Made by a program: the position numbers and the translations under genes. DNA of 64,000 bases from Azospirillum sp. TSA2s. Its GTDB lineage: Bacteria; Pseudomonadota; Alphaproteobacteria; Azospirillales; Azospirillaceae. A model generated the notes under the pieces. It made no database searches, was not told the DNA's origin, and saw nothing but the letters and a program-made list of their open reading frames with translations. Within the stretch, counting starts at the first letter, position 1, and each line of letters begins with the position of its first letter. Below are positions 57,593 to 64,000 of this stretch, one piece after another. Location: the NCBI RefSeq assembly GCF_004923315.1, contig NZ_CP039647.1, forward strand, positions 863,213 through 927,212, read 5' to 3'.

Positions 57593-58584
57593 ACGCCATC
57601 CTCCCCACCTCCCACGAGCACTGGCACGAGCTGCGCGCCCAACACGTCGGCGGTTCCGAGGTCGCCGCCCTGTTCTACCTGTGGCGCCTGGCCGATGGTC
57701 AACAGGCTTTCCTCCACATGTTCGAGGTCCCGCCCGCCGGCGCCGAGTGCCTGGGATGCGTGAGCAGACATACCACCGGCTATCGGCTGTACTGGACCAA
57801 GCGTGGCGTGCTGCCGCCCGAGAACCTGGACGAGGTCGAGCGGGTGCAGGCCGGCCAGTTCCTGGAGCCCGCCATCGCCGAATGGGCGCGCCACAAGTGG
57901 GACCCCTGGTCGCTGCGCAAGGTCCACCGCTATCTGCGCCATCCCCGCATCGCCGGCATGGGCGCCAGCCGGGATTTCGAGGAGCATGGCCCCGGCCTGC
58001 CGCCGGTCGAGATCAAGAACGTGGATTACTTGATCTTCCGCGACCTGTGGAAGGTCGAGGGCGATGTGATCACCGCGCCGCCGCTCGACATCACCCTCCA
58101 GCTCCAGGCGCAGATCGCCTGTGAAGGGCGCGTCCGGGCCGAGCATGGCTGGATCATCGCATGCGTCGGCGGCAACCGGCTGTTCCGCGGCCAGATCGCC
58201 CGGCATGACCCGACCATCGCCCGCATCGAGCAGGCGGTCGCCGCCTTCTGGCAGGCCGTCGAGGCGGAGACGCCGCCGCTGGACGTCGCCGACTTCGATA
58301 CCGTCGCCGAGCTGTCGCTGCTGGGTGCTGAGGTTCGGTCCGCGCCGCTGGATCTCACCACCGACAACGAGCTGCCGATCCTCTGCGCCGAGTATCTGCG
58401 CCAGGACGCCAGCGTGAAAGAGGGCGAGGCCAAGCGCAGCGCCATCAAGGCGCAGATCACCCGCCGGCTGGGTGACGCCCCGGAGACCATCCGGGCCAAG
58501 GCCAGCGGCTTCAACCTGACCTGGGTCTACGCGAACGGCAAGAACGGGCCGTACCGCGCCGCCCTCACCATCCGGGAGTGCTGA
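57589..58584 (+). CDS. YqaJ-family recombination exonuclease
   Basis: 331 residues from the ATG at 57589. YqaJ core: HWHELRAQHVGGSEVAALFY, GQFLEPAIAEWARHKW, then GASRDFEEHGPGLPPVEIKN (Asp and Glu-x-Lys of the nuclease) and LQLQAQIACEG (Gln-helix). This is the lambda-Red-type exonuclease partner of RecT. It resects double-strand ends so that RecT can anneal. Confidence 0.85.
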   Translation: MNAILPTSHEHWHELRAQHVGGSEVAALFYLWRLADGQQAFLHMFEVPPAGAECLGCVSRHTTGYRLYWTKRGVLPPENLDEVERVQAGQFLEPAIAEWARHKWDPWSLRKVHRYLRHPRIAGMGASRDFEEHGPGLPPVEIKNVDYLIFRDLWKVEGDVITAPPLDITLQLQAQIACEGRVRAEHGWIIACVGGNRLFRGQIARHDPTIARIEQAVAAFWQAVEAETPPLDVADFDTVAELSLLGAEVRSAPLDLTTDNELPILCAEYLRQDASVKEGEAKRSAIKAQITRRLGDAPETIRAKASGFNLTWVYANGKNGPYRAALTIREC

Positions 58585-58589
58585 ACACC

Positions 58590-59828
58590 ATGAACAAGAA
58601 CGCCGTCACCGAGCAGGCCCAGGACGAGAAGCCGAACCCCATGGTGCTGGTCCGCCGCGACCTTGACCGGATGGGAGCCGAGTTCGCCGCCGCCCTGCCC
58701 CAGCACATCCCGCTGGACCGCTTCAAGCGCGTCGCCCTGACCGCAATCAACAAGAACCCGGACCTGCTGCGGGCCGAGCCGCGCTCGCTGATGGGCGCCT
58801 TCGTCATGGCTGCCCAGGACGGTCTGCTGCCCGACGGTCGCGAGGGCGCCATCGTGATGTATGGCAACCAGGCGCAATGGATGCCGATGGTCTACGGCAT
58901 CGTGAAGAAGATGCGGAACTCGGGCGAGTTGGCCTCGATCAGCGCCCATGCCGTCTATGCCAAGGATCGCTTCAAGTATGTCCTGGGCGATGAAGAGCGC
59001 ATCGAGCACGAGCCGACCATGATGGAGGACCGCGGCCCGATGGTCGCCGTCTACGCCACAGCGAAGCTGAAGGACGGCACGATCCAGCGCGAGGTTATGA
59101 TGCGCGCGGACGTCGAGAAGGTGCGGCAGGCCAGCAGGGCGAAGAACGGCGGCCCGTGGAAGGACTGGTACGAGGAGATGGCGCGCAAGACCGTGGTGCG
59201 CCGGCTGTCCAAGTACCTGCCGATGTCCACCGAGGTGGAGCAGATGCTGCGCCGGGACGATGCGCTCTATGCCGTCGGCAACGGCTCGGGTGCGCCGCAG
59301 GTCGCCGGCCCGGCGCCGCGCACCGCTGCTGCCCAGCTTGCCGGGTTTGCCGCCACTCCGATGCTGGAGCACGACGCCGGTAACGGCGGCCAGGATGAGG
59401 ACGAGCAGGATCAGCCCGAGCAGACGCACCCGCTGGTCGACACCGAGGGCGAGGTGATTCACGAGACCACCAGCAGCCAGCAGTGGATGGCGAAGTTCGA
59501 GGAGGCGCTGAAGATCACCTCCGATCCGGCGGCGCTGTGGAAGGTGAACGAGGTCGCGCTCGAATGGGCGGCCGACATGCTCGACGGCGGCGACGAGACG
59601 ATGCTGCGCCTGCGGCAGACCTATCTGGAGAAGCCGGCGGAGACGGTGGACTGGGCCGCCAAGGTGGCAGAGATGCGGGAAGGCGCCAACGCCTGCGCCG
59701 ATATCCAGGCGTTCATCGCCTTCAAGAAGGCCAACACCGCGACCATCAAGGCGATGCCCGACGACGTGTTCGCCGACTGGTCTGACTTCGCTGAGGCGCG
59801 GGCCGCCGAGCTGAAGGGGAAGGCCTGA
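58590..59828 (+). CDS. recT: RecT single-strand annealing protein
   Basis: 412 residues from the ATG at 58590, with GGGAG 10 nt upstream; a GTG at 58578 is less likely. RecT core: RFKRVALTAINKNPDLLRAE, SLMGAFVMAAQDGLLPDGRE, QWMPMVYGIVKKMRNSGELA and WYEEMARKTVVRRLSKYLP. The C-terminal 150 residues carry an acidic linker and a helical domain not found in short RecTs. It anneals single strands in phage recombination. Confidence 0.9.
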   Translation: MNKNAVTEQAQDEKPNPMVLVRRDLDRMGAEFAAALPQHIPLDRFKRVALTAINKNPDLLRAEPRSLMGAFVMAAQDGLLPDGREGAIVMYGNQAQWMPMVYGIVKKMRNSGELASISAHAVYAKDRFKYVLGDEERIEHEPTMMEDRGPMVAVYATAKLKDGTIQREVMMRADVEKVRQASRAKNGGPWKDWYEEMARKTVVRRLSKYLPMSTEVEQMLRRDDALYAVGNGSGAPQVAGPAPRTAAAQLAGFAATPMLEHDAGNGGQDEDEQDQPEQTHPLVDTEGEVIHETTSSQQWMAKFEEALKITSDPAALWKVNEVALEWAADMLDGGDETMLRLRQTYLEKPAETVDWAAKVAEMREGANACADIQAFIAFKKANTATIKAMPDDVFADWSDFAEARAAELKGKA

Positions 59829-59832
59829 TCCC

Positions 59833-60072
59833 ATGAAGAACCGGCTTTCCGACCTCAACAACCACCTCTTCGCCCAGCTGGAACGGCTGAGCGAAGAGGA
59901 CCTGACCCCTGAGCAAATCGAGACGGAGGTTAAGCGGACAGAGGCCATCGTCGCTGTCAGCCAGCAGATCGTCCAGAACGCCGATCTGGCCCTCAAGGGC
60001 GCGAAGCTGGTGGCCGAGCACGGCGCCCACGTCGGCAAGTTCCTTCCCATGCTGGAGGGGAAGGCGGAATGA
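59833..60072 (+). CDS. Small helical protein after recT
   Basis: 79 residues, MKNRLSDLNNHLFAQLERLS, then QIETEVKRTEAIVAVSQQIV and LALKGAKLVAEHG. A helical protein of this form often follows RecT in prophages. It overlaps the HNH gene by 4 nt. Function unknown. Confidence 0.6.
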   Translation: MKNRLSDLNNHLFAQLERLSEEDLTPEQIETEVKRTEAIVAVSQQIVQNADLALKGAKLVAEHGAHVGKFLPMLEGKAE

Positions 60073-60749
60073 AGGGGCACCCGATCCAATACAGCGCCGA
60101 GGAAATGGCGTGGCTGGAGGCGAACCGCACCCTGCCGATCAGCGAGTACCGGGCCGAGTTCAACTCGGCCTTCGGGCGGGACGTGCCGGCCGCGAACCTT
60201 CATGCGCTTCGCAAACGCAAAGGCTGGAAGACGGGGCGCACCGGCCACTTCGCCAAGGGCTTGGAGCCGCACAACAAGGGCAAGGCCTGCCCCGAGGGCG
60301 TTGGCGGCCGGCATCCGAATGCCCGCAAGACCCAGTTCCGCAAGGGGCAGGCGCGCAGCGGTGTGGCCGCGAAGGTCTACAAGCCCATCGGCACTGAGCG
60401 GATGAGCAAGGACGGCTACCTGGAGCGCAAGATCCATGACGGGATGCCGCTGCAGTCGCGCTGGAGAGCCGTACACCTGATCGAATGGGAAGCGGTCAAC
60501 GGGCCGATTCCCGCGGGCCACTGCCTGAAATCTCTGGATGGCAACCGGCTCAACACCGATCCGTCGAATTGGGAACTCATCTCGCGCGGAGTTCTGCCGC
60601 ACCTGAGCGCCCGTCACGGCATGAAGTACGACGACGCCGAGCAGGAGGTAAAGCCCACGATCATGGCGGTCGCGAAGCTGAAGCATGCGGCGAAGGAGGC
60701 CCGACGCCGGTCCAGCGCCCAGCCCATCCCCACCCAGGCCGCGGAGTGA
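60069..60749 (+). CDS. HNH endonuclease with N-terminal HTH
   Basis: 226 residues. N-terminal IQYSAEEMAWLEANRTLPIS and ALRKRKGWKTGRTGHFAKGL (HTH plus NUMOD-like basic linker). HNH domain: RWRAVHLIEWEAVNGPIPAG and HCLKSLDGNRLNTDPSNWEL. This domain order is typical of homing or free-standing phage HNH nucleases. It could be a mobile nuclease within the recombination operon. Confidence 0.8.
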   Translation: MKGHPIQYSAEEMAWLEANRTLPISEYRAEFNSAFGRDVPAANLHALRKRKGWKTGRTGHFAKGLEPHNKGKACPEGVGGRHPNARKTQFRKGQARSGVAAKVYKPIGTERMSKDGYLERKIHDGMPLQSRWRAVHLIEWEAVNGPIPAGHCLKSLDGNRLNTDPSNWELISRGVLPHLSARHGMKYDDAEQEVKPTIMAVAKLKHAAKEARRRSSAQPIPTQAAE

Positions 60750-60757
60750 CCGACACC

Positions 60758-61441
60758 ATGGCAAAGTCCGATTACATCTGCTGCGATCGCTGCGACTGCA
60801 AGATCGTCTACGACCACGACGACAGGATCGCGGAAGGTCTTGCCGCGCTCGGGCTGGATAAGGCGCCAGCCCTGTGCGAGACGTGCCGCACCGCCCCGTC
60901 TCCGGCCCCTGCCGCCCCGTCCGCAGCGCAGCCCGACGCCTTGGCCGACGAGCGCGAGTTCAACGGCCAGCTGTTCGCCATGCTGAAGAAGGTGTTTGAC
61001 GCGCCGACCATGGCCGTCGGCTATGCGATCCTCGCTGACTTCGCTGCGCAGTTCTATCCGGGCCAGCCGGTTGCGCTCCAGCCCGCGCAGGACAGCCTGA
61101 CCGAGCGACTGCGTCAGATGGACGCTCACTTGGCGGAAGGCATCATCGTGTGCCCGCGCTGCTCCGAAGAAATCACCACGTCGGACATGGACGTGCGCAG
61201 CGACATCAAGGAAGCCCTCTCCGCCGCCCGCGCTGCCCAGCCGGTGGGGGAGGTGGTGGAGGCGCTGACCAAGGCGCTGACGTTCTACGCCAACCGCGAG
61301 CACATGGTCGGTGATTGGGACGGCTGGGAAGATGCCAGCGGGGAGCCGCCGAACTGGCTGAATGCGCCTGACGGCCATGGCGCGATGATCGAGGATGGCG
61401 GGGTTGCTCGCGCCGCCCTCCGCTCAGGGGAGGGACGGTGA
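60758..61441 (+). CDS. Zinc-ribbon early protein
   Basis: 227 residues from the ATG at 60758. An N-terminal Cys cluster (ICCDRCDCKIV and CETC about 30 residues later) and a second CxxC (IVCPRCSEEITTSD) suggest zinc binding. The last 60 residues (ALTKALTFYANREHMVGDWD) look like a separate helical domain seen at the ends of other phage proteins. It overlaps the next ORF by 1 nt. Confidence 0.55.
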   Translation: MAKSDYICCDRCDCKIVYDHDDRIAEGLAALGLDKAPALCETCRTAPSPAPAAPSAAQPDALADEREFNGQLFAMLKKVFDAPTMAVGYAILADFAAQFYPGQPVALQPAQDSLTERLRQMDAHLAEGIIVCPRCSEEITTSDMDVRSDIKEALSAARAAQPVGEVVEALTKALTFYANREHMVGDWDGWEDASGEPPNWLNAPDGHGAMIEDGGVARAALRSGEGR

Positions 61442-61617
61442 TGGCTGAGACTACCGAGTGCGGGACTTCGCTCCCCGACGGCCTGACCTGCGGTGACTGC
61501 CGCCACATCCGCCGATGCGAGGCGATGTTTGGGCACGTGCCGACCGACACCTATTGCGGTTGGGCGCCATCACGGTTCCGCCCGCGCGACGAAGCTGCCA
61601 AGGAGCCCGCCCGATGA
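61441..61617 (+). CDS. Small Cys-rich phage protein
   Basis: 58 residues: LTCGDCRHIRRCEAMFGHVP, then YCGWAPSRFRP. The pattern CxxCxxxxxC...C.W.PSRF is common in small zinc-binding phage proteins. It overlaps both neighbours by 1-4 nt. Function unknown. Confidence 0.65.
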   Translation: MAETTECGTSLPDGLTCGDCRHIRRCEAMFGHVPTDTYCGWAPSRFRPRDEAAKEPAR

Positions 61618-62099
61618 CCGCCGCGACGCCGACGCCGGAAGAACTGGCGGTCAAGCTGACCGACGTGAACGAGATCGCCATGTTTTACGATCCGTCAGAC
61701 GCGGTTGGCTTGGCTCTCGATGCGGCCACCATGATCCGCACCCAGGTGCGACAGATCGAGGCCCTGAGGGCGGAGATCGAGCGGCTGACCAAGGAGCGGG
61801 ACAGCTTCGAAACCAAATACCTTTCGGAGGAGGGGCGAGCCGGTGATGCCGAGGGGGACGTGTTCGCCCTTCGCGAGGACTGTAGCGCCGCCTTAGCCCG
61901 CGCCACCACAGCAGAGGCAGCGCTTGCCGCCTCGCTGGAGCGCGAGCGCGGGATGCGGGAGGCGCTGACCGGGCTTGCCGACGTGATGGAGGGAGACTGC
62001 GGCGTGGAGCCCTGCATCGGGTCTATGGCGCCGGCCGAGCATTACCTCGGACTGGCCCGCGCCGCCCTCCAGCCCCAGGAGACCGCCGATGAGCGCTGA
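61614..62099 (+). CDS. Coiled-coil early protein
   Basis: 161 residues. Residues about 40-120 form a coil (IEALRAEIERLTKERDSFET). A C-terminal part (MEGDCGVEPCIGSMAPAEHY) has two Cys. It overlaps the next gene by 11 nt. Function unknown. Confidence 0.55.
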   Translation: MTAATPTPEELAVKLTDVNEIAMFYDPSDAVGLALDAATMIRTQVRQIEALRAEIERLTKERDSFETKYLSEEGRAGDAEGDVFALREDCSAALARATTAEAALAASLERERGMREALTGLADVMEGDCGVEPCIGSMAPAEHYLGLARAALQPQETADER

Positions 62100-62346
62100 C
62101 CTGTTGGAGCGCGTCCGCTCCGCCGTGACGGTGGACCGAGAAATCCGCATCAGAGGACCAAAGACGGACGCTGCCCGCTTCTGCGCGATCCGCTGCGTGA
62201 GCGACTACATCAGCACGTACATGAACGACGGTCGCGGGATGGGGCAGCGCAACGGCGTCATCACCACCTTGGGCAAGGTGACGGTCTACGTCTACCACAC
62301 CAAGACCGCCATCGTCGGTCTGTACCGGGAGGCCAGCCATGGCTGA
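62089..62346 (+). CDS. Small early protein
   Basis: 85 residues, MSADLLERVRSAVTVDREIR, then VITTLGKVTVYVYHTKTAIV. Probably alpha/beta. It overlaps neighbours on both sides by 8-11 nt. Function unknown. Confidence 0.5.
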   Translation: MSADLLERVRSAVTVDREIRIRGPKTDAARFCAIRCVSDYISTYMNDGRGMGQRNGVITTLGKVTVYVYHTKTAIVGLYREASHG

Positions 62347-62758
62347 CGCAACGCGCACCGACACCCCCAGGCGCATCCAGCGCAAGCGCACCAAGGGGTG
62401 GAAGATGCCGGACAATACGGTCAGCGTGACGCGGCCGGGTGAGTTCGGCAACCCGTTCTCTGTGAGCAAAGTCAGCAATCTGACGCTTGGTGAGGCGGAA
62501 TGGTGGGTGACGGCGCCGGGCGAGTCCATCCTCTGGCGCTATCGGACAAAAGGCGAGGCTATCGCCGCATCTGTCAAGGCGTTCGAGGGGTGGCTGGCGC
62601 TGCCGCAGCAAAGGCGCCTACGGGACCGGGCGGCATTCGCCTTGCGCGGAAAGCATCTCGCTTGCTGGTGTCCGGTCGGAAGCCCGTGCCACGGCGACGT
62701 TTTGCTCCGGCTGGCGAACGCGCCGGCCGCGCAGGAGGGGGAGAAGCCGAATGGGTGA
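62339..62758 (+). CDS. DUF4326 protein
   Basis: 139 residues. RIQRKRTKGWKMPDNTVSVT, RPGEFGNPF and LRGKHLACWCPVGSPCHGDV are the conserved blocks of DUF4326 (PF14216), a phage-rich family of unknown function. The conserved Arg and the CWCP-x5-CHGD group suggest a nucleotide-related fold. It overlaps the excisionase gene by 8 nt, so it may be expressed with xis and int. Confidence 0.8.
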   Translation: MADATRTDTPRRIQRKRTKGWKMPDNTVSVTRPGEFGNPFSVSKVSNLTLGEAEWWVTAPGESILWRYRTKGEAIAASVKAFEGWLALPQQRRLRDRAAFALRGKHLACWCPVGSPCHGDVLLRLANAPAAQEGEKPNG

Positions 62759-62990
62759 CAAGCTGCTGACCCTGGAGGAATGGGCCAACGCAAACTACGC
62801 GAGCCCGCCCGGCATCAAGACCCTTCAGCGATGGGCGCGTGAACGAAAAATCTATCCACCACCAGAGAAGCACGGCAAGGAATACAAGGTTCAGCCTGGC
62901 GCACGGTACCTGGATCCGACCACGCCGATCAGGTCCCTTCCGTCGTCTCCGACACCCGCCAGCAAACCGCGATTGGCCGATAGGATTTAA
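62751..62990 (+). CDS. xis: Excisionase
   Basis: 79 residues: LLTLEEWANANYASPPGIKT and LQRWARERKIYPPPEKHGKE, then YKVQPGARYL. This is the winged-helix excisionase family (PF07825-like) that partners with lambda-type integrases. The stop lies 2 nt before the integrase start. It bends att DNA and directs excision. Confidence 0.85.
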   Translation: MGDKLLTLEEWANANYASPPGIKTLQRWARERKIYPPPEKHGKEYKVQPGARYLDPTTPIRSLPSSPTPASKPRLADRI

Positions 62991-62992
62991 GG

Positions 62993-64000
62993 ATGGGGCG
63001 CCGCCGTAGCAGCAAGACCAAGAGCCTGCCCCCAAACCTCTATGTCCGCAACGGCTACTTCACATGGCGGGACCCCCGCACCGGCCGGGAGTTTGGAATT
63101 GGCCGAGATCGTATCGATGCCATCGACCAAGCCATCGAGGCCAACCACAAGGTGGCCGGCGGGTTCTCCAAGCGCCGGCTCGCGGATCGGCTGGAGACCG
63201 GCAAGGACGACAGCGTTTCTACATGGTGCGACCGGTATCTGGAGGCGCTCGCAGCGCGCTTGGACGCTGGAAAGATCGCAGCGTCGACGCATTACCTTTC
63301 CTCCCAGCGTTGCGAGAAGTTTCGCGCAGCGTGGGGCGCCCGGCCGATTGCGTCTATCGAGGTGCGGGACATCGCGGACTTTCTCGATGCCTGGGAGACC
63401 GCCGGGAAAAACCGCATGGCGAAGGCGATGCGGTCGCTGGCGTTCGACTTCTTCCGGGCCGCGCAAACCAAGGGCTGGATCAAGCAGAACCCAGTCTCCC
63501 CTACAAAGGCGCCGACAGCAGAAGTCAAGCGCGCGCGCCTGTCGCTGGAGGATTTCAAGGCAATTCATGCAGTCGCGGCGAAGGAGTTCGCACCGTGGCT
63601 TGCGCGAGCAATGGAGCTGGCGCTGTTAACCGGGCAACGCCGCGAAGACCTCGTCAGGCTTGGCCCGCGCGACGTGCGGGAAGGAAGGCTATGGGTCATT
63701 CCAACCAAGACCAAAAAGCATGGCGTTCGGATCCGCATCCCGCTCGAGCTGCGCTTGCAGGTCGTCAACTGGTCCGTCGGCGAGGTGATCGCCAAGTGCC
63801 GCGGGCCGGTGTTGAGCCAATTTTTCATTCACCATTCCGGCCACGTCGGGGGCGCAAAACCGGGGGAGCCGGTACGAGGGCAGACGGTGACCGCCGCTTT
63901 TGCCGCTGCGCGCGATAAGACCGGCCGCTCGTGGTCCGGCAACCCACCAAGTTTCCACGAAATCCGGTCGCTGGCAGCCCGGCTCTACCACGATCAGGGC
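62993..64000 (+). CDS. int: Lambda-type tyrosine integrase, C-terminus outside the window
   Basis: The first 336 codons, running off the right edge. The N-terminus MGRRRSSKTKSLPPNLYVRN is very close to the arm-binding domain of lambda Int (MGRRRSHERRDLPPNLY). Catalytic residues visible: Arg216 in TGQRREDLVRL, Lys239 in IPTKTKKHGVRIRIP, His322 and Arg325 in PPSFHEIRSLAARLYHDQG. The last His and the Tyr nucleophile should follow within about 45 residues. It inserts the phage at attB and, with Xis, excises it. Confidence 0.95.
   Translation, partial: MGRRRSSKTKSLPPNLYVRNGYFTWRDPRTGREFGIGRDRIDAIDQAIEANHKVAGGFSKRRLADRLETGKDDSVSTWCDRYLEALAARLDAGKIAASTHYLSSQRCEKFRAAWGARPIASIEVRDIADFLDAWETAGKNRMAKAMRSLAFDFFRAAQTKGWIKQNPVSPTKAPTAEVKRARLSLEDFKAIHAVAAKEFAPWLARAMELALLTGQRREDLVRLGPRDVREGRLWVIPTKTKKHGVRIRIPLELRLQVVNWSVGEVIAKCRGPVLSQFFIHHSGHVGGAKPGEPVRGQTVTAAFAAARDKTGRSWSGNPPSFHEIRSLAARLYHDQG

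Larger units (their letters stand above)
9372..64000. mobile_element. Temperate podovirus-type prophage, right end outside the window
   Basis: Continuous phage gene content: lysis, tail, capsid, terminase, late regulator, replication, switch, recombination, excisionase and integrase. The integrase gene is at the far right and still open at 64000, so attR should lie shortly after the window. The left boundary is placed at the point where the repeat gene frame ends (9372) and could be anywhere between about 9325 and 9440. All expected modules are present and the large structural genes are open, so the element may be functional. Confidence 0.85.

Noticed and set aside
9372..64000. CRISPR array or tRNA genes
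   Set aside because: No regular direct repeats with unique spacers and no cloverleaf-like sequence were noticed.

Overview
The window is GC-rich DNA, probably from an alphaproteobacterium of the Rhodospirillales or Azospirillum type. This is inferred from a GcrA-like regulator, a 3TM holin of the gene-transfer-agent type, an oxalate/formate CoA-transferase and a very long RTX-like repeat protein. About 9.4 kb of host DNA on the left is followed by roughly 54.6 kb of one temperate phage genome. The window ends inside the phage integrase, about 45 codons before its expected end.

Host part (1-9371): the 5' end of frc (formyl-CoA:oxalate CoA-transferase), a small winged-helix-like ORF, a scrap of an IS5-type transposase, and a giant gene on the minus strand with about 95 copies of a 26-residue GGxGxD-type repeat and an EF-hand-like C-terminus. 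The repeat frame stays open to 9371 with no ATG, GTG or TTG upstream of 9122. The gene therefore looks cut at its 5' end where the prophage starts.

Prophage late arm (about 9.4-38 kb, minus strand, read from high to low coordinates): small and large terminase, small phage proteins, portal, a scaffold with a TTG start, N4-gp56-type major capsid protein, a methyltransferase-glycosyltransferase fusion, an HslV-like Ntn hydrolase, adaptor, SPRY-tipped tail fibre and its chaperone, a P22-gp10-like tail protein, three large ejection-type proteins, a GNAT enzyme, a GH24 endolysin and a 3TM holin. The overall picture is a podovirus. Several strong intrinsic terminators lie inside this arm. A NusG/RfaH-like protein is encoded just upstream of it, in the position of lambda Q, which suggests late expression by processive antitermination.

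Left early arm (38-48.2 kb, minus strand): a Cro-like carph-isopro HTH gene, a LuxR-type regulator, a GcrA-like regulator, a RusA resolvase, a DEAH helicase, a beta-class DNA methyltransferase, a PD-(D/E)XK-like nuclease and a DUF1376-like replication protein, ending at the NusG-like gene. Switch: a CI-like HTH gene points right from 48335. The operator TTACG-N7-CGTAA occurs three times between cro and cI and twice at 52.3 kb, in front of the rightward early promoter, which matches the logic of lambda OR and OL.

Between cI and the second operator pair is an accessory region: weak ORFs, four minus-strand terminators, and a five-gene minus-strand operon with two lipoproteins. Right early arm (52.4-64 kb, plus strand): a MarR-like regulator, a 300-nt strongly folded non-coding stretch, many small proteins, two HNH nucleases, DnaQ-like exonuclease, YqaJ exonuclease, RecT, a DUF4326 protein, excisionase and a lambda-type integrase. 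No tRNA, rRNA or CRISPR array was seen.
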